Notes: generated from the sequence alone by a model not told the origin. Positions 26,419 to 34,416 are shown, numbered from the stretch's first letter. The stretch is 64,000 nucleotides of DNA from Vibrio gallaecicus (GCF_024347495.1 NZ_AP025490.1:3224001-3288000), one strand, 5' to 3'. Numbers and translations: made by a program.

Positions 26419-27864
26419 ATGGTCAACTTTCGTCCCATATTATTAGTCATCGGGTTAGTACTTTCAAAACTAGCCCTGTTTATGTACATCCCCACTCTTG
26501 TTGCTTTCTTTACCGGCACAGGAGGCTTTCTTGAGTTTGGACAGTCAGTTGCCATTACACATATTGTGGCGTTTATCTGCCTCAGTTTAGGTCGTACCGC
26601 AACGTTCCGGCTTGGGGTACGCGATATGTTCCTGATTACCTCCTTTGTATGGACGATAGCCAGCGCATTTGCAGCATTACCCTTTGTTTTCATTAACCAT
26701 ATTAGCTTTACCGATGCCTACTTCGAAACCATGTCTGGTATCACGACAACTGGTTCAACGGTGCTCAGCGGGCTAGATGCCATGGCTCCGAGCATTTTAT
26801 TGTGGCGCTCCATCCTTCAATGGTTAGGAGGAATCGGCTTCATCGTAATGGCAGTAGCGGTACTTCCGATGCTCAATGTTGGAGGAATGAGGCTATTCCA
26901 AACAGAATCTTCTGATTGGTCAGATAAAAGCAGCCCAAGAGCCAAGACCGTCGCTAAGAACATTGTAGGGGTTTATCTTGTGCTAACTGGGCTCTGTCTA
27001 GTCAGTTATCTGTTCGCTGGGATGAACCTATTTGATGCAATAAACCATGCCTTTACCACACTTTCTACTGGTGGTTACTCAACGTCTGATGGCTCAATGA
27101 ATCACTTCTCCAATAGTGCACATTGGGTAGGCACAATCTTCATGTTTTTAGGTGGTTTACCGTTTTTACTCTTTGTCAGTGTGCTTAGAAATAAAAAAAT
27201 GGCGCCTCTTTACAAAGACGCGCAAGTGCGTGGTTTCACAATTTTATTCCTAACCTCAAGCGTCATTATAGCTTCATGGCTAGTAATTAGAGATGGCTAC
27301 AGCGTACTCGATGCCCTGAGAGTTTCGATGTTTAACATCGTATCGGTAGTTACAACAACAGGCTTTGGTTTAGAAGATTTCACAGCATGGGGCGCATTAC
27401 CCACTACTCTCTTTGCATTTTTAATGATGGCAGGTGCTTGTTCTGGTTCGACTTCTGGCGGCATCAAAATTTTCCGTTTCCAGATAGCCATGACATTACT
27501 GCACAAACAAATGATGAAACTCATTCATCCTTCAGGAGTCTTTGTGCAACGCTATAATCAGCGACCTGTAAACGATGATATTGTTCGGTCACTCGTAGCC
27601 TTCGGCTTAATGTTTTTCATCACCATAATATTAGTCGCCGGCGGGCTCAGCGCGATGGGGTTAGATCCAGTAACCAGTATTTCAGGTGCTATTACCGCGG
27701 TGGCAAATGTTGGTCCTGGAATGGGCAGCGTTATTGGTCCAACGGGAAACTTCGCTCCATTGCCAGACGCTGCAAAGTGGCTATTGAGTGTAGGAATGTT
27801 GATGGGTCGCTTAGAAATTTTAACTATTTTGGTACTATTTTTCCCCGCCTTTTGGCGACGCTAA
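26419..27864 (+). CDS. trkH: Trk potassium uptake channel subunit TrkH
   Basis: Integral-membrane K+ translocating subunit. The 481-residue protein has about ten or more hydrophobic segments and four pore-loop repeats with selectivity-filter sequences: TTTGST, STGGYS, TTTGFG and ANVGPG. The paired trkA gene lies immediately upstream. Length matches E. coli TrkH (483). Confidence 0.97.
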   Translation: MVNFRPILLVIGLVLSKLALFMYIPTLVAFFTGTGGFLEFGQSVAITHIVAFICLSLGRTATFRLGVRDMFLITSFVWTIASAFAALPFVFINHISFTDAYFETMSGITTTGSTVLSGLDAMAPSILLWRSILQWLGGIGFIVMAVAVLPMLNVGGMRLFQTESSDWSDKSSPRAKTVAKNIVGVYLVLTGLCLVSYLFAGMNLFDAINHAFTTLSTGGYSTSDGSMNHFSNSAHWVGTIFMFLGGLPFLLFVSVLRNKKMAPLYKDAQVRGFTILFLTSSVIIASWLVIRDGYSVLDALRVSMFNIVSVVTTTGFGLEDFTAWGALPTTLFAFLMMAGACSGSTSGGIKIFRFQIAMTLLHKQMMKLIHPSGVFVQRYNQRPVNDDIVRSLVAFGLMFFITIILVAGGLSAMGLDPVTSISGAITAVANVGPGMGSVIGPTGNFAPLPDAAKWLLSVGMLMGRLEILTILVLFFPAFWRR

Positions 27865-27873
27865 GGAATTGAT

Positions 27874-28440
27874 ATGACACGTTGGAACACATTACTGGCT
27901 TTCACTTTGCTTTCATCTTCAGTGATGGCAGAACAAACAGTAACGTTACAAGATGGAAAGCAAGTTCGCTTAAAAGATGACTTTACGTGGGAATATATTT
28001 CCACCAGCACAGAACAAATTCCCACAAATACGGAACAAGCAACGAAAAAGTTTGAAGCGATTCCTGTCGTTCAGCAAGCAATGAAGGGTACCACTATTGC
28101 TGTAGGTAATGACAAGCCAAGTTTGCAACTATCAAAGTCAGGATTAGATGTACTCATTGGAGCAAGCACGTATGAAGATGGGCAGCTAATCTTGCCTGTA
28201 TCCGTGACCAACCAAAGCACTCAATCGGTTGTATTGGTTACCTTAACATTCGCGGTTTATTCGCCAACAGGTGAACTGTTGCATGAGGGCAGCTTTGATA
28301 CATGGCAATCAATAAAACGCTTGGCTGATACTTACTTGAGACCTCAAACTTCTGCTAAAGGTAAAGATCTCATTGTAGATGTTGGTCAATATCCAGAATA
28401 TCGAATTGAAGTGGATATTGAGAGCGTAGTAACACGCTAG
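27874..28440 (+). CDS. DUF3157 family predicted exported protein
   Basis: A 188-residue protein I recognise as DUF3157, common next to trkH in vibrios; function unknown. A signal peptide is visible (MTRWNTLLAFTLLSSSVMA), then a short VTLQDGKQVRLKDDFTWEY segment typical of small beta-rich secreted domains. The C-terminal half (about residues 85-185) has alternating hydrophobic strands (LILPVSVTNQSTQSVVLV) suggesting an immunoglobulin-like fold. It starts 9 nt after trkH and is probably cotranscribed. A role with K+ uptake is not shown. Confidence 0.8.
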   Translation: MTRWNTLLAFTLLSSSVMAEQTVTLQDGKQVRLKDDFTWEYISTSTEQIPTNTEQATKKFEAIPVVQQAMKGTTIAVGNDKPSLQLSKSGLDVLIGASTYEDGQLILPVSVTNQSTQSVVLVTLTFAVYSPTGELLHEGSFDTWQSIKRLADTYLRPQTSAKGKDLIVDVGQYPEYRIEVDIESVVTR

Positions 28441-28460
28441 CCCCAATCGCATAATTCTAT

Positions 28461-28502
28461 TCATTACTTCGTTGATATAGGTATATAGCAATGAAGTAAT
28501 GA
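28461..28502. repeat. Long inverted repeat between convergent genes
   Basis: TCATTACTTC and GAAGTAATGA are perfect inverted copies, with a second TTG/CAA pairing inside, around an A/T-rich loop. It lies between the DUF3157 gene and the convergent hemolysin III gene. No T-run follows, so it is not a classical intrinsic terminator; it may protect 3' ends. Confidence 0.6.
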
Positions 28503-28529
28503 TATCTACCTATCTGAGCTAACCCCTAC

Positions 28530-29183
28530 TTAAACAGGTTCAACGTATAAATAGATCGCTAGGAAATGGCAGAAACATCCAGCCAAAACAAACAAATGCC
28601 AGATAGCATGGTTGTAAGGGATACGATCTTTAACGTAAAAAATAACGCCTAACGAATAAATAACGCCCCCAACTGCCAGTAATATCACCCCACCAATATC
28701 AATACTTTTCACTAGTTGGTAAATCACAATCACAGATAACCAACCCATCGTTAAGTAAGTCACTAAAGATAAGCGTTCGAAGCGATAAACGAATGCAATT
28801 TTCATAATGATACCAAAAAGTGCAATACACCAGATGACTGCCATTAGCCCTATAGCTAAAGGGGTACGTAATCCAACTAATAAGAAAGGGGTGTAGCTGC
28901 CTGCAATTAACAAGTAGATAGCACAGTGATCCAGTGTTTTGAGTAAGCGCTTAGTTTTTTCTGTAGTGATGGAATGGTAAAGCGTTGAAGCGAGGAATAA
29001 TAAAATAATGCTACTGCCATACACCGCCATGCTGATCATGGTTAATGCATCAGCTTCGAAGGTATAAGCCCTAACCAGTAGAAGAACTAAGCCAACAACG
29101 CCCAGTATTACTCCTAAACCATGAGTAATAGCATTCGCGCGTTCTTCTTTTTCACAGTACTCACTCGCAGATGAGGCGGACAT
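28530..29183 (-). CDS. Hemolysin III family / PAQR-type membrane protein
   Basis: Seven-transmembrane protein of the hemolysin III (YqfA, PAQR) family. From ATG 29183 it has 217 residues; a TTG at 29192 would add three. The signature residues of this metal-dependent hydrolase-like superfamily are visible: STLYHSI after the second membrane segment, [17 protein letters not shown], and the C-terminal [16 protein letters not shown]. Despite the name, most bacterial members are not shown to be toxins and may act in membrane lipid homeostasis. A perfect 24-bp palindrome lies 45 bp upstream of the start. Confidence 0.9.
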   Translation of the reverse strand: MSASSASEYCEKEERANAITHGLGVILGVVGLVLLLVRAYTFEADALTMISMAVYGSSIILLFLASTLYHSITTEKTKRLLKTLDHCAIYLLIAGSYTPFLLVGLRTPLAIGLMAVIWCIALFGIIMKIAFVYRFERLSLVTYLTMGWLSVIVIYQLVKSIDIGGVILLAVGGVIYSLGVIFYVKDRIPYNHAIWHLFVLAGCFCHFLAIYLYVEPV

Positions 29184-29227
29184 AAAAACCAACTAGATTA
29201 ATAGAATATTTAATCTAGTATTACACA

Positions 29228-29251
29228 TTAAGCTTACACGTGTAAGCTTAA
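29228..29251. promoter_or_regulatory. Perfect 24-bp palindrome upstream of the hemolysin III gene
   Basis: The half-site TTAAGCTTACAC is followed directly by its exact reverse complement, with CACGTG at the centre. It lies between the Spo0M-like gene stop and the hemolysin III family start, on the promoter side of the latter. No T-run follows on the minus strand, so an operator for a dimeric regulator is more likely than a terminator. The regulator is unknown. Confidence 0.6.
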
Positions 29252-29317
29252 ATAAATAACAGGCTCAAAGTTAACGATATGCTTTCAAATAATACTAAGC
29301 CAAAAACTAGAAACCAA

Positions 29318-30109
29318 TTAAGAAACCGACTCTAGATATTCAATCACTCGCTTACCGGCTTCTTCAGGAGGAGTATCAAGCGGCAAACTTAACTGTCGTT
29401 TTAACTGACCAATACCAAGTAAGCTGGCTAGCATACCTTTGGCGCCGTGACGATTTCGGTCAATCTCAAACCATAATTGCAGCTCAGTTTCGCTTCGATG
29501 AGCCACAACTTCAAGTTCTCTCCAGCGCCCATGGTAAGGACCTGTCGTTGGAACAAACTCAAACTCTTGGACAAAAGGAAGCTCAAAACCATCTACCGCT
29601 TCACATTCCACCTGGCGAATACGAAGACCTTGTTCTTCTAACTCACTGAGAATGCTGTCGAGCAATTTATCAGGTCGAACCGTTAAGATATCTTTATCTG
29701 ATGGATCAACCGCCATCGCGATATCTAACCCCGTTTCCAACCAAACTTTCGCATCACCAATAGTGACAGGAGTATTGAGTGGGACATCCAACTCGCACTC
29801 AAAATCACGAGTTTCGCCGGGCTGAATGGTAAACGCATAAGGTAGGCTCCACTTCACCAAAGAGTAAGTTTGGTGCATACGGCGAGTTTGTGAACTTTCG
29901 CGCCCATTTGAATCAACCGGCACTTCTTTTATGTAGCGACAGCACAGGTTCAAATCAATATTATCGATCTCTTGCGCTTGGGAACCACCATAAACATGTA
30001 CAGTTATGTTGGCTTTTTCGCCTGGATAAAGCACTTCCTGTTGCAAAACTGAATCCACTTTTGCAGATCCAATGCCAAAGCTGGCTAACGTTTTCTTGAA
30101 GAACGACAT
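29318..30109 (-). CDS. Sporulation-control (Spo0M) family protein
   Basis: Cytoplasmic 263-residue protein of the Spo0M family, an arrestin-like beta-sandwich found in many non-sporulating bacteria. The start is ATG 30109 (MSFFKKTLASFGIGSAKVD), preceded by AAGGAGG at good spacing; a GTG six bases upstream lies within that ribosome-binding sequence. Family features are the amphipathic N-terminus, GEKANITVHVYGG, YAFTIQPGETRDFECELDVP and a C-terminal domain with FEFVPTTGPYHGRWRELEV. Function in vibrios is unknown. Confidence 0.9.
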   Translation of the reverse strand: MSFFKKTLASFGIGSAKVDSVLQQEVLYPGEKANITVHVYGGSQAQEIDNIDLNLCCRYIKEVPVDSNGRESSQTRRMHQTYSLVKWSLPYAFTIQPGETRDFECELDVPLNTPVTIGDAKVWLETGLDIAMAVDPSDKDILTVRPDKLLDSILSELEEQGLRIRQVECEAVDGFELPFVQEFEFVPTTGPYHGRWRELEVVAHRSETELQLWFEIDRNRHGAKGMLASLLGIGQLKRQLSLPLDTPPEEAGKRVIEYLESVS

Positions 30110-30247
30110 ATGCACCTCCTTTAAAACATCATCTTAAGCCTTAAATAGGATCAAACTCAAATCTATTTCTCTTACTATTTTAGCTCGATTTGTGAACGTT
30201 TCTTATCCAACGGTCGATCGAAGGGTAAGATAGTGATAATCTATTCT

Positions 30248-30265
30248 TGATATGCATGCATATCA
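30248..30265. repeat. 18-bp perfect palindrome upstream of the structured leader
   Basis: TGATATGCA followed directly by TGCATATCA. It ends 5 bases before the structured leader described next. It could be an operator or the 5' hairpin of the same transcript. Confidence 0.55.
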
Positions 30266-30269
30266 TTAT

Positions 30270-30411
30270 CCTGACTAATCGTTTGGATTGGCGAAAGCCA
30301 GAAGAGCCAAACTTCAAGTAATTGAAGCTCAACTCATGATTAGTCAGGCCATTAGATTGGCAATGGATATGCCTGACCGTTAGGTAAAAAATGCGCCCAA
30401 CAGCTGTCAGG
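30270..30411 (+). promoter_or_regulatory. Structured leader RNA with mutually exclusive stems (riboswitch-like)
   Basis: Segment 1 (CCTGACTAATC, 30270-30280) is perfectly complementary to segment 2 (GATTAGTCAGG, 30338-30348), enclosing two hairpins. One is GTTTGG/CCAAAC (30281-30286/30307-30312) with an inner TGGC-GAAA-GCCA. The other is CTTCAA-GTAA-TTGAAG (30312-30327). Both loops are GNRA tetraloops. Segment 2 can instead pair as GTCAGG with CCTGAC (segment 3, 30372-30377), strengthened by CCATT/AATGG (30349-30353/30362-30366). Segment 3 can also pair with GTCAGG (segment 4, 30406-30411), which would enclose the AGGT ribosome-binding site and ATG of the small ORF. This is the classical 1:2/3:4 versus 2:3 layout. 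I do not recognise it as a known riboswitch class. Confidence 0.6.
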
Positions 30412-30558
30412 TCTTCGCACACCAACCGTAGTGCGATGCGTCGTCGTAGTGGCTTTGTCACTGCACCAACGGCAAAGAAAATGGCTCCTGCAATGACTTT
30501 AGTGGAAAAGGCTGCTTTATTAGCACCTGCTTCAGTAAAAGTTACTCAAGCCGCTTAA
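30391..30558 (+). CDS. Small basic protein of unknown function (55 residues)
   Basis: Starts at ATG 30391 with AGGT five bases upstream, and ends TAA 30558, just before a strong terminator. The first 30 residues are rich in Arg/Lys/Ser/Thr (MRPTAVRSSHTNRSAMRRRS), suggesting nucleic-acid or ribosome binding. The last 25 are Ala-rich and probably helical (MTLVEKAALLAPASVKVTQAA). I do not recognise the family. The structured leader and terminator immediately around it argue that it is a real transcription unit. Whether the peptide or the RNA itself is the product is open. Confidence 0.5.
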   Translation: MRPTAVRSSHTNRSAMRRRSGFVTAPTAKKMAPAMTLVEKAALLAPASVKVTQAA

Positions 30559-30560
30559 CA

Positions 30561-30588
30561 AAAAGCGCAGTATTTACTGCGCTTTTTT
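30561..30588 (+). terminator. Terminator after the small basic ORF
   Basis: AAGCGCAG and CTGCGCTT pair around a 6-base loop, preceded by A-runs and followed by six T. It lies 2 bases after the small ORF stop. Confidence 0.9.
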
Positions 30589-30697
30589 CTTTTCTTCACT
30601 TTCCCACTCTGCTTTTATTCACTCTTCCACGTTGGTATTCCCGACCTGATTTGATACCTTTAGCAAAAATCATTATAAATATTGTGGAGAAAGCTGC

Positions 30698-30961
30698 ATG
30701 AAGTGCCATCGAATTGAAGAGTTATTGGAACTGATGGAGCCTGAATGGCAAAAAGACCAAGAACTGAACTTGCTCGAATTTATCATCAAGCTATCACAAG
30801 AGGCCGGTTACGAAGGTAAACTTGAAGATCTCACCGACGACGTGCTGATCTACCACCTAAAAATGCGTAACAGCCAAAAAGACGACATGATTCCTGGTCT
30901 TAAAAAGGATCAAGAAGATGATTTTAAAACTGCAATTTTAAAAGCTCGAGGCATTATTTAG
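30698..30961 (+). CDS. yihD: YihD family protein (DUF1040)
   Basis: Conserved 87-residue cytoplasmic protein matching E. coli YihD through the [13 protein letters not shown] segment and the [23 protein letters not shown]-terminus. Function unknown. A GGAGA ribosome-binding site lies 7-8 bases before the ATG. As in E. coli, it is near srkA and dsbA, although here ccoG lies between. A terminator follows. Confidence 0.92.
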   Translation: MKCHRIEELLELMEPEWQKDQELNLLEFIIKLSQEAGYEGKLEDLTDDVLIYHLKMRNSQKDDMIPGLKKDQEDDFKTAILKARGII

Positions 30962-30998
30962 TCCTTCGAAGCTCATCATCTAAAACGATATCAAACTC

Positions 30999-31026
30999 AA
31001 AAGCGGCCTTAGTGGTCGCTTTTTTG
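30999..31026 (+). terminator. Terminator after yihD
   Basis: AAGCGGCC and GGTCGCTT pair around a short loop (one G-T pair), followed by a run of T. Confidence 0.85.
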
Positions 31027-31078
31027 TTTCTGTTCGCTACTTTTTCATCACAACTGTTATGAGTTTTGTTGTTAAAGG

Positions 31079-31120
31079 TTGATAGCGTTAAAGAAATTAG
31101 AACAATATTGCCGTTATAAT
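31079..31120 (+). promoter_or_regulatory. Candidate FNR-dependent promoter of ccoG
   Basis: The 333-base gap between yihD and ccoG holds a perfect -10 TATAAT at 31115-31120 with no good -35. An FNR/ANR-like half-conserved site TTGATAGCGTTAAA is centred at 31085.5. That is about -41.5 from the start point expected 7 bases after the -10, the class II activator position. One half-site is perfect and the other matches 3 of 5 bases. I see nothing else in the gap apart from the yihD terminator. Confidence 0.4.
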
Positions 31121-31294
31121 CGCCATCCATAAGAATCTTCTAAAATAGTAATAATGAACTGCACTAAGTTTCGACCCTTCGATGTTTACTGTAGGTTTTT
31201 ATTACCCGATTCACTTAAAAATCATTATTTCAAAGCAATGTCGTAGAGTGCTATCAATAAGAAATGGCACCAAATGCCACAAAAAGGATATCCC

Positions 31295-32713
31295 ATGAGT
31301 CAGGATAAAATCGATATCAAAGATGTGACTCCTAAAACCTTTAACCCAAAGACACATAAAGGTAACGGAGATCGATTTAACCCAAGTAACCGTATTTACG
31401 TACGTGAAAGTAAAGGTAAATTCCAGCAATTACGTCGTTATGGCGGTTGGTTCTTACTGCTACTTTTTGCCCTTATTCCGTGGATACCATTTGGTGAACG
31501 ACAAGCGATCTTATTGGATATCGGTAGCCAACAATTTAACTTCTTTGGCACTACTTTATACCCTCAAGATCTGACTTTACTCGCCATATTATTTGTTATC
31601 GCGGCTTTTGCTCTCTTTTTTATAACCACCTTCTTAGGTCGGGTTTGGTGTGGTTATCTTTGCCCACAAACCGTTTGGACCTTTATGTATATTTGGTTCG
31701 AAGAGAAACTAGAAGGCGCAGCTAACAAACGAAGAAAACAAGATTCAGGGAAGCTCACCCCTAACTTGTTAATGCGTAAAACGCTTAAACACATAGCCTG
31801 GATAGCCATAGCCCTTGCCACCGGCTTCACATTTGTTGGTTACTTTATCCCTGTAAAAGAACTGGTCGTCGATTTCTTTACCTTTAATGCATCATTTTGG
31901 CCAGCCTTTTGGATTCTATTCTTTGCGGGCTGTACTTATGCAAATGCCGGCTGGATGCGTTCGATAGTATGCTTACACATGTGTCCATACGCTCGATTCC
32001 AATCTGCAATGTTTGATAAAGATACTTTCATTGTTGGTTATGATCCTAAACGCGGTGAAAGCCGAGGACCTCGTTCTCGTAAAGCTGATCCAAAAGCACT
32101 TGGTCTTGGTGACTGTATTGACTGTAATTTATGTGTTCAGGTGTGCCCAACAGGGATAGATATCCGTGATGGTTTGCAATATGAGTGCATTAACTGCGGC
32201 GCATGTATTGATGCTTGTGATAAAACAATGGATCGCATGGGCTACGAGAAAGGTCTAATCAATTACACAACTGAGCATCGACTCGATGGCCACGATACAA
32301 AAGTCATGCGTCCTAAACTGCTAGGGTATGGTGCTATATTATTAATTATGATTGGTCTGTTCTTCGTTCAGATAGCCAGTGTCGACCCTGCAGGTTTGAG
32401 TGTATTAAGAGACCGTAACCAATTGTTTAGAGTTAACAATGAAGGTTTTATTGAAAACACTTACACACTTAAAATCATTAATAAAACCCAGCAACTTCAG
32501 GAATACACGTTCAATGTTGAAGGCATACCTAATGTTACTTGGTACGGAAAACAATCGGTAGAAGTGCAGCCAGGTGAAGTATTGAATTTACCTATAAGCT
32601 TAGGGGCTGATCCTGAAAAACTCAGCTCACCGGTTTCTACAATTCAGTTTATACTCTCTGATAGTGAAGAATTTACCATTGAAGTAGAAAGCCGCTTTAT
32701 TAAGAAGCTGTAA
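31295..32713 (+). CDS. ccoG: Cytochrome c oxidase accessory protein CcoG (FixG/RdxA family)
   Basis: Polyferredoxin-like membrane protein needed for assembly of the copper centre of cbb3-type cytochrome oxidase. From ATG 31295 it is 472 residues; it starts MSQDKIDIKDVTP after an AAAGGAT ribosome-binding site, and the frame upstream (to 31274) lacks family similarity. Seen: membrane segments near residues 35-55, 80-105, 155-175, 190-205 and 335-355; the membrane CGYLCPQTVW motif; two 4Fe-4S motifs, CIDCNLCVQVCPTG and CINCGACIDACDK; and a C-terminal periplasmic beta domain. The cco structural operon is not in this window. Confidence 0.94.
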   Translation: MSQDKIDIKDVTPKTFNPKTHKGNGDRFNPSNRIYVRESKGKFQQLRRYGGWFLLLLFALIPWIPFGERQAILLDIGSQQFNFFGTTLYPQDLTLLAILFVIAAFALFFITTFLGRVWCGYLCPQTVWTFMYIWFEEKLEGAANKRRKQDSGKLTPNLLMRKTLKHIAWIAIALATGFTFVGYFIPVKELVVDFFTFNASFWPAFWILFFAGCTYANAGWMRSIVCLHMCPYARFQSAMFDKDTFIVGYDPKRGESRGPRSRKADPKALGLGDCIDCNLCVQVCPTGIDIRDGLQYECINCGACIDACDKTMDRMGYEKGLINYTTEHRLDGHDTKVMRPKLLGYGAILLIMIGLFFVQIASVDPAGLSVLRDRNQLFRVNNEGFIENTYTLKIINKTQQLQEYTFNVEGIPNVTWYGKQSVEVQPGEVLNLPISLGADPEKLSSPVSTIQFILSDSEEFTIEVESRFIKKL

Positions 32714-32729
32714 CTGCACAATTAACGGA

Positions 32730-32757
32730 AAAAGGCTCAGTAATGAGCCTTTTTTAT
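32730..32757 (+). terminator. Hairpin after ccoG overlapping the srkA start region
   Basis: AAGGCTCA and TGAGCCTT pair around GTAA, followed by six T. It looks like the ccoG terminator, but srkA begins 10 bases later, and the only AAGG ribosome-binding-like sequence is inside the stem. It may therefore also control srkA. Confidence 0.75.
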
Positions 32758-32760
32758 TTT

Positions 32761-33747
32761 ATGACTATGCAAGCCTTTAACTTTGATAACTTAACGCCCG
32801 ACTTCATGTGGTACGCCCTTGAAAGCATTGGTGTCCGCGCTGAGTCTGGTCTTCTGGCCCTTAATAGCTATGAGAACCGTGTTTATCAATTCTCAGATGA
32901 AGACAAAAAACGCTATGTAGTAAAATTCTACCGACCTCAACGTTGGAGCAAAGAGCAAATTCAAGAAGAACATGACTTCGCTCTTGAGCTGATCGAGCAG
33001 GAGTTACCAGTTGCACCACCAATGATAATTAATGGCGCAACATTACATGAATACCAAGGCTACATGTTTGCTTTGTTTACCAGTGTGGGTGGCCGTCAAT
33101 ATGAAGTGGATAACCTAGACCAATTGGAAGGCGTTGGACGTTTCCTTGGGCGCATTCATAAAGCCAGCGCAGGTAAAACTTTTCAACATCGTCCGACTCT
33201 CAGCTTAGATGAATACCTTTATCAACCGCGTAAAATTCTAGAAAATTCTAATTTCATTCCAACGCATCTAGAAAACGTATTCTTCAACGATCTTGATTTA
33301 CTTATCAAAGCACTAGAATCTCAATGGGATAATAATTATAAAAATATTCGCCTCCATGGAGATTGCCACCCAGGGAATATACTATGGCGTGATGGGCCTA
33401 TGTTTGTGGATCTCGATGATGCGAGAAATGGACCTGCTGTACAAGATTTATGGATGCTGCTAAATGGTGAGCGCCAAGATAAACTCATGCAACTCGATAT
33501 TATTTTGGAAAACTACCAAGAGTTTTGCGATTTTAATACTGCTGAGTTGAAACTAATTGAGCCACTACGCGGTCTACGAATGGTGCATTACATGGCATGG
33601 TTAGCAAAACGATGGCACGATCCTGCTTTCCCGCTCGCTTTTCCTTGGTTTAATGATCCAAAATACTGGGAGAGCCAAGTTCTTGCTTGTAAGGAACAGT
33701 TAGCAACATTACAAGAACCACCGTTATCATTAATGCCACAGTGGTAA
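32761..33747 (+). CDS. srkA: Stress response kinase SrkA (YihE)
   Basis: Ser/Thr protein kinase of the aminoglycoside-phosphotransferase fold, linked in E. coli to stress survival and MazEF-related death. I chose ATG 32761 (MTMQAFNFDNL, 328 residues) because it aligns with the E. coli start; ATG 32743 would add six residues and lies inside the terminator hairpin, where an AAGG sequence could serve it. Seen: LNSYENRVYQF and VVKFYRPQRW in the N-lobe, the catalytic RLHGDCHPGNILW and the metal-binding VDLDDA. It is followed by dsbA, the conserved srkA-dsbA pairing. Confidence 0.92.
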   Translation: MTMQAFNFDNLTPDFMWYALESIGVRAESGLLALNSYENRVYQFSDEDKKRYVVKFYRPQRWSKEQIQEEHDFALELIEQELPVAPPMIINGATLHEYQGYMFALFTSVGGRQYEVDNLDQLEGVGRFLGRIHKASAGKTFQHRPTLSLDEYLYQPRKILENSNFIPTHLENVFFNDLDLLIKALESQWDNNYKNIRLHGDCHPGNILWRDGPMFVDLDDARNGPAVQDLWMLLNGERQDKLMQLDIILENYQEFCDFNTAELKLIEPLRGLRMVHYMAWLAKRWHDPAFPLAFPWFNDPKYWESQVLACKEQLATLQEPPLSLMPQW

Positions 33748-33816
33748 TTGAGCATTGCTTACAGTTACCAAGACTCAAAAAACAACCAAAATTCAAATAA
33801 TAATGGAGATTGAATA

Positions 33817-34416
33817 ATGAAAAAGCTGCTCGCATTTTTCTCACTTGTATTACTTAGCCTTTCTGCACACGCGGCTAAGTTTAATGAAGGCGAACATTAC
33901 AAAACGTTAGATCTAGAGCCTTCAAAAAAGCCAGTAGTGACCGAGTTTTTCTCTTTCTATTGCCCACACTGTCATAGCTTTGAACCTATTATTCAGCAGC
34001 TAAAGCAACAGCTGCCTGAAGGCGTAAAACTGCAAAAAAACCATGTATCTTTCATGGGCGGTAAAATGGGTAAGTCGATGAGTAAAGCTTACGCAACTTC
34101 TATCGCACTTAAAGTCGAAGACAAAATGACACCTGTGCTATTTAATCGCATCCACAATATGCGTAAAGCACCAAAAGACGATGCAGAACTGCGCCAAATC
34201 TTCCTAGATGAAGGGGTAGATGCAAAGAAATACGATGCGGCTTTCAACGGTTTTGCCATCGACTCTATGGTTCGTCGATTCGACAAAGGCTTTAAAGACA
34301 GTGGTCTTTCAGGCGTTCCAGCTATCCTCGTAAATAATCGCTACCTAGTTCAAGCTCAAGGTATCAAAACAACGGGCGAATACATTGAGTTGGTTAACTT
34401 CTTACTAAAGAAATAA
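33817..34416 (+). CDS. dsbA: Thiol:disulfide interchange protein DsbA
   Basis: Periplasmic oxidase that introduces disulfide bonds. The 199-residue precursor has a signal peptide (residues 1 to about 19, cleavage near SAHA-A). The thioredoxin-fold active site FYCPHC has C49 and C52, and the cis-proline loop is SGVPAILVN. An inserted helical domain lies between. A GGAG site precedes the ATG. It is in the srkA-dsbA order and ends in a strong terminator. Confidence 0.97.
   Translation: MKKLLAFFSLVLLSLSAHAAKFNEGEHYKTLDLEPSKKPVVTEFFSFYCPHCHSFEPIIQQLKQQLPEGVKLQKNHVSFMGGKMGKSMSKAYATSIALKVEDKMTPVLFNRIHNMRKAPKDDAELRQIFLDEGVDAKKYDAAFNGFAIDSMVRRFDKGFKDSGLSGVPAILVNNRYLVQAQGIKTTGEYIELVNFLLKK

Noticed and set aside
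29228..29251. The 24-bp palindrome as a second parS site
   Set aside because: Only the central CACGTG and a few outer bases match; three mismatches per half-site from the parS consensus. It also differs in spacing from the chromosome II type site as I remember it.
30270..30411. Structured leader as a known class (TPP, c-di-GMP-I, cobalamin, glycine, lysine, purine)
   Set aside because: None of the conserved core sequences of those classes that I can recall are present; a covariance-model search would settle this.
30180..30461. 93-residue minus-strand frame opposite the structured leader
   Set aside because: No ribosome-binding site or family character; it runs across the leader stems and the plus-strand small ORF, which have better support.
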